Shown here: positions 1 to 11,746 of the stretch, in pieces
Layout of the letters: the number at the start of each line of letters is the position of its first letter
Position numbering within the stretch: the stretch's first letter is position 1
NCBI GenBank assembly: GCA_024509875.1
Contig: JAMPIV010012252.1
Span: 310,001 to 374,000 of the forward strand
Length of the DNA: 64,000 bases
Direction of reading: 5' to 3'
Source: Oreohelix idahoensis
Lineage: Eukaryota; Mollusca; Gastropoda; Stylommatophora; Oreohelicidae
Notes under the pieces: generated by a model
Told to the model about the DNA's origin: nothing
The model's database searches: none
Seen by the model: only the letters and a program-made list of their open reading frames with translations
Translations under genes and position numbers: made by a program

Positions 1-2233
1 CAGAGTTTCAGAGAACAAAGCTAGAAGAAAAAACGGAAAAGCTGGAGAACTAAAACGGCATCGCTGAACCTTGAGAAAGACGGCAGGAAACTTTGGAGAT
101 TAGTCAAGTCTCTAAATGAAGAGCGTTCCTCACCTAGGCAGACTATCACATTGGATGAAGGTGGCAAACTTTTCAGAGGAAAACAAGCTGCAGACTTGTT
201 TGCTAGAAGATACAGTTCAGAAAGCAACTTACCCATTAACATAGATCATCAGAGAGAGATAAGAAAAGAAATACTGGCAACCATGGGACAGACAGATACT
301 CCTGCCCCAATGAGGGAACCCATCACACTAGGAGAACTACAGAAGGCTATTTCCAAGCTTAAGTTTCAAAAGTCACCCGGCCCAGACAAAATCAGCAACG
401 AAATGCTAGTAAATCTGAGCTCAGCAGCAAAGACAAAACTGCTTGAGATATTCAACCACAGCTGGTTGAAAGGAACGGTACCCCAAGTATGGAGAGAAGC
501 CATCACAATACCCATACTAAAGAAAGGGAAATGTAAGACCGAGGCTGCAAGTTACCGGCCAATCAGTCTCACAAGCTGTGTTGGGAAGACTATGGAGCGA
601 ATAGTCAACCACAGATTGAAATGGTATTTAGAGTCTGAGCAGATCCTGGTGCCGGAACAAGCTGGATTTAGAGAATGCTACAGTATAGAAGACCAAGTTA
701 CTTACTTGTCTCAAGCAATAGAAGATGCCTTCCAGGAGAAGAAAAAGGTCCTAACGATCTGGGTCGACTTCAAGCAGGCCTTTGACAAGGTGTGGAAAGA
801 TGGCCTCATTGCAAAACTTAGGAGAAGTGGAATCCAAGGCAACATGATGAAATGGATCCAGTCATACTTGCATAGCAGGAGAACTAGAGTCACTCTTGAC
901 GGTCTGCAGAGCAGAAAAGTGTTGCTCCATCAGGGGGTATCTCAAGGAGGAGTAATTTCCCCAACACTCTTCCTTGTTTACATCAATGATCTGGTGAAAG
1001 ATCTCCCTGCAGGAGTTAAAGCTGCCTTATATGCAGATGACCTAGTACTCTGGTGCGCTGATGAAAATGTCACCACAGCAAATTATAGAATGCAGCGGGC
1101 AGCAGACATGCTAGTGTCATGGGCAGAGAAATGGCTTATCACAATAAACACAGACAAAACCTCCACAACACTGTTCTCCCTCGCCCCCAAGGACAAATCA
1201 GCTAACATACACCTAGGGACAACCGTGATCAAGGAAGAAAGCTACCCCACCTATCTTGGGGTGACATTTGACCAAAGGCTCACATGGAATAAGCATATTG
1301 AAAATGCAGAAGGAAAGACCAGAAGACGACTAGGCATACTCAGAAAATTAGCAGGTACCAACTGGGGAGCAAATGAACGAAATCTAAAGAAGATTTATAA
1401 TGGAGTAATAAGACCACACTTAGAGTTTAGCTCAGCAGCATGGTCATCAGCTGCTAACTCACATCTGCAGTCTTTGGACAAGGTGCAAAATCAAGCTCTC
1501 AGGCTCATTACAGAAGCCATGAAAACTACACCAATAACAGAGATGCAGAAGGTTGCTGGATTACAGACATTGTCCCATAGAAGAGACACAAAAACCATGA
1601 TCCAGATGGAAAAGTACAACAGTATGCCAATGCACCCAATGAAGGCAAGACTAGATGATCTGGCATTGGGACGTCTAAAGCGTAGCAGCTTTGTGCATCG
1701 GGGGAAAAGACTTATAAGACAGCATCAAGAAGACCTATCCATGAAGACAACACCACTGAAGCCCACCCTATACCCTGTACCATGGGAGCAGGCCAGCAGT
1801 GCCCTCCAAATTAATACATCAGTCAGTGGTCTCACAAGTGGATGTGAGTATAATGATCTGCAAAAACGAACTGCTACATTGAGTATGATCCAAGAAAGCT
1901 ATCCCGATCAATCATGGATACATGCCTATACAGATGGATCAGCAACTAATGCTGTTAGGAATGGAGGTGCCGGTATCTTTATCTCATATCCTGACAACCA
2001 CTATGAGACTAGGCACATTCCCACTGGTAAATTCTGTTCCAACTATATAGCTGAGGTTCAAGCTCTAGAGCAAGCTGCAAATATGATTTATAACACCAAC
2101 TCTGACTGCCACCAGGTAGTCATCCTCACAGATGCACTGTCTGTCCTGCAAGCTCTCAAGGGTGGTAAACTCCCGCATCTGAGACATGAACTAAACAAGG
2201 TAGCTGCCAAAAAGAGAACCATACTTCAGTGGG
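1..2233 (+). pseudogene. Non-LTR retrotransposon ORF2, RT and RNase H part (cut by an LTR element)
   Basis: Reverse transcriptase of a target-primed (non-LTR) retrotransposon. The open frame from 151 gives 696 residues, and the same frame stays open upstream to about base 25, so the ATG at 151 is internal; the endonuclease domain would lie left of the window. RT motifs are visible: a PGPD block near residue 83, a RPISL block, and the catalytic YADD at residues 294-297. A C-terminal RNase H follows, with acidic residues D595 (TDGSA), E635 (AEV) and D661 (TDALS). The RNase H is interrupted after base 2233 by the LTR element that starts at 2234. The missing tail, with the last conserved Asp, continues at 14066 in the same frame once the insertion and one gtggg copy are removed. 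RNase H after RT, plus a C-x-C...H-x4-C knuckle in the tail, fits the I/Nimb-type group (family knowledge). The frame seen in the ORF ends at 2241 only because it runs into the LTR. Confidence 0.93.
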
Positions 2234-4534
2234 TGTCATAAAATTAACAAGTGATACAACGTAAAAATATCTCCAAAGGATAAAATGTAGGGATAAAAAG
2301 AATGCGTAAGTTACTAGAAGGCATGATCGCCCACGCCGCGGGTCATCACCCGCCATGGAAATTAAATTGCTAAAACGGTTACCATTTGAACGGGATGAGA
2401 ACGGCGGATCAAAAGGAAAAAAATATGACTGAAAAATTGCGTGAGACTAGCAAGGCTTAGAAGATGCAATTTGGGGGGGAACGGAGGAAAATGCACGTCC
2501 CCAAATTGACACGAGGTACGGAAAGGGACGCTTATGCGATACCAAGCCTTCTATTTGAATTCAGCGGCAAAAGCATTACAACGCAGATGCTTGAAATATT
2601 ACAAAATTAAAAAAGTAACTTTTCTTAATACTAATGTTAGGAATATAAAAATTAGCTGGCCGGATGGCCCATTCTGAGCAGTGAAATAATATGCTTTTAT
2701 TTATACAGACGGATAGATAATAATGAAGACATTGACAAAAGACTGTGTTGTTCACATCAGCGAAAGACTGCATTGAATCAAACATGTCACTAATTTGCAC
2801 AAAAATCGCGACCTTGAGACGCAAGTGTTCAAATCTAGTTAGAATGAAAGAGAAGGGACATTGGTGGGAGCTGTGGCTAAAAATAACTTTTCAGGCAAAT
2901 TTGTAGAGGGGACGGATAGGTTGGTTCAAAAACCAAGTACGTTTTTTGTGAAAACGCAAGTAGAGACGGACGGACTAACAGATAAAAATCCATACTTGAC
3001 TGAAGCATGACTGAAATGACTTTAGTGTAGGAAATTTGAATTTAAAAAAACCAAGGCATTGATTGGCCACAGACAATCATATTATCCGCGCTCAGACGAG
3101 CTTTTTGCCATTCCTCAATAGTTGTCCAGTGATAGACACAGTAAAGTTTAAGTGTGGTGATTTCAAATGAAGTAAATAGAAATAAGTTCAGGGACGCCAT
3201 ACTATAGCCAGCAGCTCAGCTGAGTTTTGCTAGCATTTCTGTGTTCTTTATTCATAATCTGGTAAGATTGAAATTATTTCTTTGTATATATTTTGAATAT
3301 TGTTTAATGTTTCGAGTGATTTGATACTGCCATATCGAAATCTAGCCTTACAAACAAGTAAGGATTTGCTCTAGACCCCCCGCCCTAGTTCAGGGTCTAG
3401 GGACAAACAATATATATAAACTCCAGCAAGGGATAGGAAGGACAGATCAAGTGTTGAGATCAGTGGAACATATCACCTATCCTATCCTAGGGCAAGAAGC
3501 TAATAAACATATTTCGGAATATGTAGTCTGGGAGAACTTATCCTATGTGAAACCAACTTAGTAAGGTGTGTTGTATGGTCAGAGAGATCTGACCCTGTCT
3601 AAATGGTGTTATTGTAAATTGTTACGTGTAGAAGTGGCTCCTTAGGTAAGGTTCTGAACCTAAACCAATACTTTATTTCAGAGCTGTGAGTTTTTTATGT
3701 TGACACCAAAAGGTGGTGTCAAATGCTGGGTAATTAATTGACAGTGAGGACCCGTGCAGTGTCGCATCTCGGCAGAACAGCCTTGTATTGCCCCCAAGCC
3801 CGGAGAGGTGGGGCCACCCGATATATTGCCCCCAAGCACGGAGAGGTGGGGCCACCAGATTCCAGCACCAGAACTACTCTTTCAAAGTTACGTAAGCAGG
3901 CTGGTCTGCTGGATTTACACCAACTTCATAGACATAGCACCCAAAGTGAATTACTACTAAAACATCCCATTTCCTTCCATCATTAATGGACAATGTTTGG
4001 TAGGCTTAGACAGGGAGGGATGAAGCCACCCCAACAGCACATCTATTCATCGTTCTCCCAGGGAAAATAAAACTATGAACTGTAGAAATAATAACTACTC
4101 GTGAAAATTATATACGTACACACCTTTTATTTATCATGCCATTTATTCATGCCATTCACTCATAAATTCCAAAATCTTTCATATGTTCTGGCCAAAATAA
4201 AACCTTGGTTCAGAACAAATAAATTTAAAAAAGATTTACTTTCTAAAATTTCACCAGCTGAATTTAGGTCATTGTGTTCTAAATTTTATTGATAATAATA
4301 TATTATTTAATATCTGTGTGTTTGTATATGTCAATACAACACATTACATTCAGTACCCTAGATTTTAACGTAGCCACATTCATTAGAAAAAAAGATAGGT
4401 GTGAGGTCGTAGTGGTAGCAAGAAAGGCCTTCTGAAAATTCACAGCTACATTTTATCTCAGGAGCCTTCACAGCTGACCTCATACATCACACTTAGTAAT
4501 ATCACCATCATACAATACCATCAAAACCACTACA
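2234..4534 (+). repeat. 5' LTR of element 1
   Basis: 2301 bp, TGTCATAAAA...CACTACA, matching the 3' LTR at 11747-14060. It carries an inverted CCAAT box (GATTGG near 3060) before a likely start region, a splice-donor-like CTG|GTAAG at 3261/3262 and an acceptor-like TTTCAG ending at 3681. These would define a 420-bp intron inside the LTR. A tandem pair of about 37 bp (gcccggagaggtgggg motif) lies at about 3788-3860; the related solo LTR at 8102 has it once. Short ORFs inside the LTR look fortuitous. Confidence 0.92.
3262..3681 (+). other. Putative intron inside the 5' LTR of element 1
   Basis: Donor context tctg|gtaag and acceptor ctttatttcag|agctgtgag, 420 bp apart. Equivalent donor/acceptor pairs occur in the other LTRs at 8597-9000, 12789-13206, 18175-18557 and 62198-62607 on the plus strand, and at 41787-42203 and 48687-49103 on the minus strand, with lengths of 383-420 bp. 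Persistence of both sites in LTRs whose remaining sequence differs strongly suggests function; splicing itself is inferred. Confidence 0.5.
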
Positions 4535-5312
4535 TATATTGGGGTCTTGTCCAGGGATATTAGGTTCATTTTTTCATGAGCACATAAGTGATACTTGTGC
4601 AATCTTGCTCATGGACATATTAAAAAAAAAAAAATTCTTTTTTTTTACAGGGGGGTGGTAGTAATATGTTGCTGTCATTTTTGACGGAGTCATCTGTCAA
4701 GTTATTTGCTTATGTTTTTATCATAAGAATAATTGTGTCTTTACCTGCGATGTCAGGTTGATTAGGGGTTGTCTTCCCTTGTTTATTCATTCATTGTGTT
4801 TGACCTTTAGGGTCAGAGGTAAACAGTTCGGGCGTATGCCCATGGGCAGGTTTTTTTAAGCGGCAGTTGAGTTAGACTTCCGGCAAGCCGGGAAGTGTCC
4901 TGGTTTCTGAAGGGACGAGAGTCCATTGTGTTTTTCGGGAAGAATCTTCGAAGTGACTGCACTGGCAGTTTTCCCCAGTGAATCTCTGTGCGTTGGAATG
5001 ACAGCAGAGTTCCTTGTTAAGTTCTGTGGACTCGGGTACAGGTAATACCGACTTTTTCCATTACTATGCTTTCGGTAGCAGAACATGTTAGAAGATTGCC
5101 TAGTCTGTGAACTGCAGCTCACCGGTCCTCCATTTCAGAACTTATATGTTGTGCTCAAGGTAGCCATTCAAGACTATTAGTCTTCTGAAAATTCACAGCT
5201 ACATTTTATCTCAGGAGCCTTCACAGCTGACCTCATACATCACACTTAGTAATATCACCATCATACAATACCATCAAAACCACTACATATATTGGGGTCT
5301 TGTCCAGGGATA
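4429..5312 (+). repeat. 131-bp direct duplication of LTR end plus primer site, with a 622-bp insert
   Basis: Bases 4429-4559 and 5182-5312 are identical. Each contains the last 106 bp of the LTR, the 5-bp spacer and the primer site. Between them, 4560-5181 is a 622-bp sequence absent from the 3' LTR and from element 2. It has a poly-A/poly-T stretch near 4620-4650 and no coding sequence I recognise. The leader after 5312 aligns with the leader of element 2 (shared phrase gttggtgaatcttcacagcc), so the downstream primer site is the ancestral one relative to gag. Confidence 0.85.
4540..4558 (+). promoter_or_regulatory. Primer-binding site, tRNA-Pro-like
   Basis: TGGGGTCTTGTCCAGGGAT begins five bases after the LTR end. 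It closely resembles the tRNA-Pro primer site of murine leukaemia-type retroviruses (TGGGGGCTCGTCCGGGAT), so proline tRNA is the likely primer (inference). An identical second copy lies at 5293-5311, and element 2 has a one-base variant at 47889-47907 on the minus strand. Confidence 0.7.
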
Positions 5313-5555
5313 ATTAGCATAAACAGTAATATAAGGATCTCCTGGTGGGAGAAATAAAATTAGGGGAACAAAATTGTAAAATTCCCTTAAAATTAAAAGT
5401 GTCCCTTTAAATTAAAAGGGCAATTAGAAGTTGGTGAATCTTCACAGCCAGTGTTAGTTAATTAGTTAATTAGAATTATTTTAGTCTAGAATAATTATAA
5501 GTACTTTAGTGGTTGGAAATTTTACTTTGCTTATTGCTAGATTTGTTTAGAAAGT

Positions 5556-7004
5556 ATGGCGGAGCTAGCAAAATTTAGATCAGCTGCTGTGCTGACCGCA
5601 AAGGAGATGGGAATGGATGGTCAGATTTTAATTCAATACGTAACGGCTGAATGTGATAAATATATTGAACGGGAAGAAAGAAGATTAGAAAAAGAGGCTG
5701 AAAGAAAATTAGAGTCTGAAAGGTTGGCTGAAGAGAAGAGGTTAGAGGCTGAGACTAAGAGGCTGCAGATTGAGGCAGAAGAAAAACGACAGCAAAGGGA
5801 GGCAGAAGATAAAAAGGCCGAAAGGGAGGCAGAAGATAAAAAGGCCGAAAGGGAGGCAGAAGAAAAAAGATTGACTGCCGAAAGGGAGGCAGAAGATAGA
5901 AGGTTGCAAAGGGAGCACGAATTACGACTAAGGGAGCTGGAATTACAAGGCCAGGCTCCTGAAAATGGTGCCAGCCCTTTTGCCTCAGATGCTACGCCCA
6001 GTCTGGGAGCCTCAAACTCAGCTATGGGGTTTCATTTAGACCATTTTGTTGAAAAAGACGATGACATAGAGGGGTACCTAGGACGTTTTGAGTTATTAGC
6101 TACTACATATGGGTTAGAGAGAGAGAGGTGGAGTTTAAAGCTATCACAGGGACTGAGAGGTACTTCTTATGAAGTCTTTGCTAAAATGAACAGGGAAGAC
6201 CAAGACAATTATGACATGTTAAAGCAGGCTTTGTTATTAAGGTACGAGAAGAATGGTGAATTTTATCGTAAGAAATTTAGAAATGCCAAACTGTTGTCTG
6301 GGGAGACATACCACCAATTCTCTGCTAGACTGGAAACCTATTTGGAGAAATGGACTGCTCTGGGGAAGACCCAAGATCTTAAAAAAATGATCATGATTGA
6401 GCAATTGAGAGAGTCCATGGCTCCAGACATGAGAAAATTTCTCATGGAACAAGGTGCAGAGAAATTGGGAGAGGTTTTAAATGTCGCTGAGAGGTATCAG
6501 GCAGCCCAGGCAGAGGTAAGTGGTGCTAAAAAGAAGCACATAGACAATTTTAAAGCTCCACAGCAATTTAATAAATTTGATAATAGAGAGCAGGGAAATA
6601 AAGGTAGGACAAACTTTGAGCGGCCAAGAAATGACTATCGCGACAGAAACTCACAGTTCAGTGACCAAAAGTTCAATGAAAGAAAACCGTTGAACCAAGG
6701 AAAAAGATGGTGTAAATGGTGCAAGAAAGATAACCATAACACCGAATTTTGTAGAAGGAAACCTTCAAACATTGCTGCAATGAAGTCGGGGACGCAAAGA
6801 TTAAAGGTTAATCCTAATGGACAACAGGAACCTTATCACCCCCCAGTTTGTGAGGATGTTATTTGTAATGGGGTCACCATAAGGTGCCTTTATGATACAG
6901 GTTTGGATTATGATTCAGTTGTGAAGTCTAGCCTAGTGGACCCAAGTCAGTATACCACAGAAACAGTGAAATACAAGGGGCGACTAAGGACATACCACTC
7001 ATGA
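5556..7004 (+). CDS. Gag polyprotein plus first half of the protease, element 1
   Basis: 482 residues; the ATG at 5556 is chosen because element 2 begins at the same place with nearly the same peptide. Gag forms the particle in which reverse transcription occurs. Residues about 40-135 are a Glu/Lys/Arg-rich coiled coil built from short duplicated blocks (AEDKKAERE). A capsid-like gag domain follows (about 165-330), then a basic stretch and one CCHC zinc knuckle, C386-x2-C389-x4-H394-x4-C399, which binds RNA. The retropepsin active site DTG is at 447-449 in the same frame. The frame ends at 7002-7004 in the middle of the protease; the other half continues in the -1 frame from 7001 (ATGA overlap). 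Whether this is a programmed shift or a lesion is discussed in the findings. Confidence 0.9.
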   Translation: MAELAKFRSAAVLTAKEMGMDGQILIQYVTAECDKYIEREERRLEKEAERKLESERLAEEKRLEAETKRLQIEAEEKRQQREAEDKKAEREAEDKKAEREAEEKRLTAEREAEDRRLQREHELRLRELELQGQAPENGASPFASDATPSLGASNSAMGFHLDHFVEKDDDIEGYLGRFELLATTYGLERERWSLKLSQGLRGTSYEVFAKMNREDQDNYDMLKQALLLRYEKNGEFYRKKFRNAKLLSGETYHQFSARLETYLEKWTALGKTQDLKKMIMIEQLRESMAPDMRKFLMEQGAEKLGEVLNVAERYQAAQAEVSGAKKKHIDNFKAPQQFNKFDNREQGNKGRTNFERPRNDYRDRNSQFSDQKFNERKPLNQGKRWCKWCKKDNHNTEFCRRKPSNIAAMKSGTQRLKVNPNGQQEPYHPPVCEDVICNGVTIRCLYDTGLDYDSVVKSSLVDPSQYTTETVKYKGRLRTYHS

Positions 7005-8101
7005 CACTTCCCATCGCAAGGATAACGGTGAAAACTCGCTATGTGGAAGGAGAAATCAGAGCAGCGGTGATAGATGAACCAATCTACCCTCTGATATTGG
7101 GGTGTAGATACGTCTTCTTGGGGAATCCCGAGAGGCCTGTGATCATGGCGACAGTGCAGACCAGGTCACAGAAGAAGGAGGAAGAAGGTGAACCTATAAA
7201 TGCTCATCCAGAGGAGATGAGGAAGGCGCAGGCTGAGGATAGGACACTCAAGCCATGTTTTAAAAAATTGCCCAAATGCCACACACCTCCGAGCAAGGGA
7301 GAATATTTCATGAAGAACAAACTATTATACAGGAAGGCCGGAACTGGAACAAATGGTCACAACCAGCTGGTTCTTCCCACTTCATATAGAGATGAAGTAA
7401 TGGAACTCGGGCATGCGATTCCCTTCAGTGGTCACATGGGGATCAGCGCCACAGGACAGCGTATAGCTTGTCATTACTTCTGGCCAGGGATAACGGAGGA
7501 TATAAAAAAAAATGTCAAATCCTGCCCTGAATGTCAAAGGGTAGTTCCAAAGCATTGGACTGCTCCTGCAACTCTAGGGGAAATGCCCATAGTGGGAACA
7601 CCTTTTGAGAGGGTTGCAGTGGATATTGTGGGACCTCTCACTCGGACCAAGAGGAGGAACAGTTACATCCTTACTCTGGTGGACACTTGTTCTATGTAGG
7701 GAGAGGCGGTAGCCCTGCCATCCATTGATTCAAAACACGTAGCAGAGGCACTACTTACAATATTCACCCGATTAGGATTTCCGCATCAAATCTTGACGGA
7801 TAATGGATCTCAGTTCAAGGGAAAACTAGCGGAAGAAGTTTTTAAATTATTTCAAGCCAGACACTTTCATTGTAGTCCGTACCATCCGCAAGGGAACGGC
7901 CAGGTAGAGAGGTTCAACGGGACTCTCATTTCTATCCTGAGAAAGCTGGCACACGAAAAACCGGATCTGTGGGATCAATTCCTGCCCGCCGCATTGTTTG
8001 CGTATCGAGAGGTACCACATAGTTCAACCGGGATGGCTCCCGCAACTCCGCTATTTGGGAGGCCAATAAAAGGTCCGTTAGAAGCTTTATTAAGGACCTG
8101 G
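7001..8101 (+). pseudogene. Protease C-terminal half and integrase N-terminal/core domains, element 1
   Basis: Encodes the second half of retropepsin (LILG motif near residue 32), a linker, then the integrase that inserts the cDNA in the host chromosome. The zinc-binding domain shows His-His and a CPEC pair. The catalytic triad is Asp at 7622 (VDIVGP), Asp at 7799 (TDNGSQF) and Glu at 7907 (GQVERFN), with D-x35-E spacing as in retroviral-type integrases. Two lesions are visible: an in-frame TAG at 7697-7699 between the first and second Asp, and the solo LTR from 8102. The reading frame resumes unshifted at 9789 because the LTR plus duplicated target is 1692 bp, a multiple of three. Element 2 lacks this core, so this is the only integrase core of the family in the window. 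Confidence 0.9.
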
Positions 8102-9788
8102 TGTAGTGAAATTGACAGAGATACAACGGTAAAATTCCTCCAAGGATAACATTTAAGGATAAAAACATAATGCGTAGGCTGCTGATGTACATGATCGCCT
8201 AGACCGCGGGTCATCATCCCCCATAAAATTGACTTGCTAGACCGGAGGGGAACGGAGTATCAAAAGGAAAAAAAAATATGACTGGAAAGGCTAAAGAGAC
8301 GGACAGACTAACAGATAACCATCCATACGTGACTGAAGCTTGACTGAAATGACTTTAGTGAGGAAATTTGAAATTAAAAATAAACCTCGGCAGTGATTGG
8401 CCACAGACAATCATATCATTAGCGCTCAGAGCGCATTTGGGGTCATTCTTCAAAAATTGTTCAGTGTTAGACACAGATTTTAAAGTGTGGTGTTTTCCCA
8501 TATGAAAGACAGTGAGTTAAATTTAGGGACGCCATCCTATAGCCGGCAGCTCAGCTGAGTTTTGCTAGCACTTCTGTGTTAATTATTCATAATCTGGTAA
8601 GATGGAAATTATTTCTTTATATATTTTGAATATTGTTTCATGTTCGAGTGATTTGATACTGCCATATCAAAATCTAGCCTTACAAACAAGTAGGGATTTG
8701 CTCTAGACCCCCCGCCCAAGTCAGGGTCTAGGGACCAACAAGGTACATAAACTACAGCAAGGATTATGCAAGATAGATCAAGCGTTGAAACAGATTACCT
8801 ATCTTCTTTTAGGGCCGACAACTAATAAATATTTTTCAGAATCTATGGTCTGGGAGGATCTGATGTAAACCCACCATGGTAACTGTGCTGTTTGGTCAGA
8901 GAGATCTGACCTGTCTGTATGATGTGGTTGTTGTGTCAGTGTTGTGTCCAGACGTGGGTAGAGAATAGATTTTGACACATGGCCCATACTTTGATTGCAG
9001 AGCTGTGAGTTTCTATCTACAACAAAGCAGAGTCTATTCGGTGGGTGACTTTACTCGAGTGTATCTGTGCAGTTCTTGTGACAGAGACCACCATTATTGC
9101 CCGCCAGCACGGAGAGGTGGGACCGCAAGTTTTCAGCACCAGAGCTACAAAAAGATGAGTGAGCCTCTGGTCTGCTGGACATTCACCAACTATTGGTAGT
9201 GACTAATATCCCCATAAAAATTCCCACCATTTTCTGGACACAGGGTAGTCAATATAGACAGGTGTGATGAGACCACCCCAACAGCACAGACAATAAATAT
9301 CCTCCCTAGTAGCTGACTACCAGAACATTTTAATAAAACTAACTATTCTAGTACTTAAATATGTACACTTTTGCATTTATTATGTAACATTCCATGCATT
9401 TTTTTCATAAATTTTCAATCCTTCTTTTAAAACAAGTTCTGGTCACATAAAACTTGATCCAGAACCAATAAATGTAATGTAATTATATCAAAAACTTTAC
9501 ACACGTGAGTTAGTTCAGTGTATTTTAACACTTGTTAATCTTATTAGTCTTGTTAAATATCTATGGGTATAGTTATAACTATCACACCACATTACACATC
9601 ATTACCCTAGACACTTTACGTAGCCACATTCATTAAGAAAAAAAAATTAAGTGTGAGGTCGTAGTGGTAGCAAGAAAGGCCTTCTGACAATTCTCAATTA
9701 CATTTTATCTCAGGAGCCTTCACAGCTGACCTCATACAATTTACATGTAGTACCATCACCATCATACAATACCATCAATACCACTACA
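8102..9788 (+). mobile_element. Solo LTR inside element 1
   Basis: 1687 bp, TGTAGTG...CACTACA, with the 5-bp target duplication cctgg at 8097-8101 and 9789-9793. Element 2 carries the uninterrupted site with a single cctgg (45278-45282), which confirms the boundaries. It shares blocks with the LTRs of element 1 (start, CCAAT region, donor/acceptor region, last 180 bp) but lacks about 0.5 kb of the middle, so it is another subfamily. LTR-LTR recombination presumably removed the internal part. It keeps donor- and acceptor-like sites at 8597 and 9000. Confidence 0.92.
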
Positions 9789-11659
9789 CCTGGACGGATG
9801 AGAAGGCGGAGGAACCTGTTACCTCATCTTATCAATACGTGAACGAACTGACCACTCGTCTGAAAGCTGGATGGAAACTGGCAAATGATAATTTGAAACA
9901 AGCCAGGAAGAAACATGCAGCATATTTTAATAGGAAGGCAAAGGACAGAGAACTAGCTGTGGGAGAGAAGGTGCTGCTTCTACTACCCGGTAGCCTGAAT
10001 AAATTACAAATTGGTTGGCAAGGTCCCTATACGGTTCTAGAGAAGGTGTCTAGAACAAACTATAAAATTGACAAAAAGGGGAAGGAGAAAGTTTATCATG
10101 TAAACTTATTAAAGAAGTATCTGGACAGACCACTCCAGGAAAGCACCCCCTTATTGACCTTGGCTATTGCAACTCAGATGCAAAAGGAACCACTCACCTC
10201 ACATGAATACCTATTACATCCTTGTGAAACAGCAGCACAGGTAAAAGTCAGTAAGCACCTGACTAAAAACCAGAGGGAGAGAGTTCAACAGGTTCTGGAG
10301 GAACATACAGATGTATTAACAGATAAACCAGGCCATACAAATTTGCTACAGTATGACATGAAACTGGTAGACTCAAACCCAATCTGTATGAGAGCCTATT
10401 CTATTCCGTTCGCGAAGGAGAAGGCATTGAAGGAAGAAATAGATTATTTGTTGAAGGAGGGGATTATTTCGCACAGTGAATCATCTTTTAGTTCTAGTGT
10501 CGTTTTGTTGAGAAAACCGTCTGGGGAACACAGACTGTGCATAGATTATAGGAAACTGAATGCTGTCACAGAAGGACAAGTGGATCCATTACCAGACACA
10601 AAACAGTTATTTGCCAGACTGAACAAGGCAAAATACTTTTCAAAGGTGGATCTTAGTAAAGGCTATTACCAGATCCCAGTGAAGCCTGAAGTGAGACCTT
10701 ATTTGGCTTTTAGCACTTCGGATGGACATTATGAATTCAATATACTACCATTCGGACTGAAAAATGCTCCGAGTGTATTTTCAAGGATGATGCGCAAATT
10801 GTTGGATCCCCTGAATAACCCATGTATCACGAATTTCATGGATGATATTCTCGTCGCCACAGAGACATTTGAAGAACACATTGAAGCTCTAGAGATGTTA
10901 TTTAATAGACTTCGGGAGGCGAACTTAACTGCTAGGCCAACAAAATGTTGTATTGGATGCAAAGAGTTGGAATTCTTGGGGCACACAGTATATCAGGGTA
11001 ATATGACCCCTGATCCTAAGAATTTGGAAAAACTGCAGAGAGCACCTAGGCCACAAACAAAAAAGGACGTGCGATCATTCGTGTCGTTATGCGGATTTTA
11101 TCAGAAATACATCAAAGATTTTAACTCTATTTGTGCTCCTCTGACTGATCTGACTCGCAAGGGACTTCCAGATAAAATTATTTGGACTGCACAATGTGAA
11201 CTAGCGTTCCAAGTGTTAAAGGAAAAACTCACTAGCAAGCCTATTCTCAAACTGCCTGATTTGACACAGGACTTTGTCTTAAGAACCGATGCAAGTAATG
11301 TAGGACTCGGAGGGGCTTTGTTGCAAAGATCATCTTCACCTGATGGGGAACTGAAACCAGTCGCTTATGCAAGCCGCAAATTGAATAAGGCGGAACAAGG
11401 ATACTCCACAAGCGAAAAAGAATGTTTAGCGTTAATCTGGGCAATAAAGAAGTTTCAAATCTATCTGTATGGTAGGACTTTTGTGGTCGAGACGGATCAT
11501 CAGCCTCTCGTATTCTTATCTCAGGCTAAGCATGAAAACGCAAGATTGCTGAGGTGGTCTTTATTGCTTCAACCTTATCAGTTTAGTATCCAATATATCC
11601 CAGGCAAATTGAATGTCGGTGCAGATTTCCTCAGTCGGCACCCCTGTGATCAAAATTAG
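9789..11659 (+). CDS. Integrase C-terminal domain, reverse transcriptase and RNase H, element 1
   Basis: Numbered from the GTG at 9839 there are 606 residues to the stop at 11659; the frame is open back to the solo LTR. An integrase GPY/F module comes first (G62-P63-Y64), directly followed by RT with LCIDYRKLN, VDLSKGYYQIPV and LPFGLKNAP blocks and the catalytic box F333-M-D-D336. FMDD replaces the common YxDD. RNase H follows with D484 (TDASN), E528 (EKECLAL) and D553 (TDHQPL), ending in the usual NVGADFLSRH. Integrase upstream of RT defines the Gmr1-type order. About 31 substitutions separate this stretch from element 2. No lesion is visible in this part. Confidence 0.94.
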
Positions 11660-11733
11660 AGTAATGGCAGACGTGAGGAGAGATTTTATCTATGTGTATC
11701 ACTGGTTTTAGAACTTGCCGTAGGCATGTTTTC

Positions 11734-11746
11734 AAGTGGGGAGATG
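11734..11746 (+). promoter_or_regulatory. Polypurine tract of element 1
   Basis: AAGTGGGGAGATG lies immediately before the TG of the 3' LTR, where plus-strand priming occurs in LTR elements. The same purine run abuts the 3' LTR of element 2 (43323-43335, minus strand). Confidence 0.75.
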
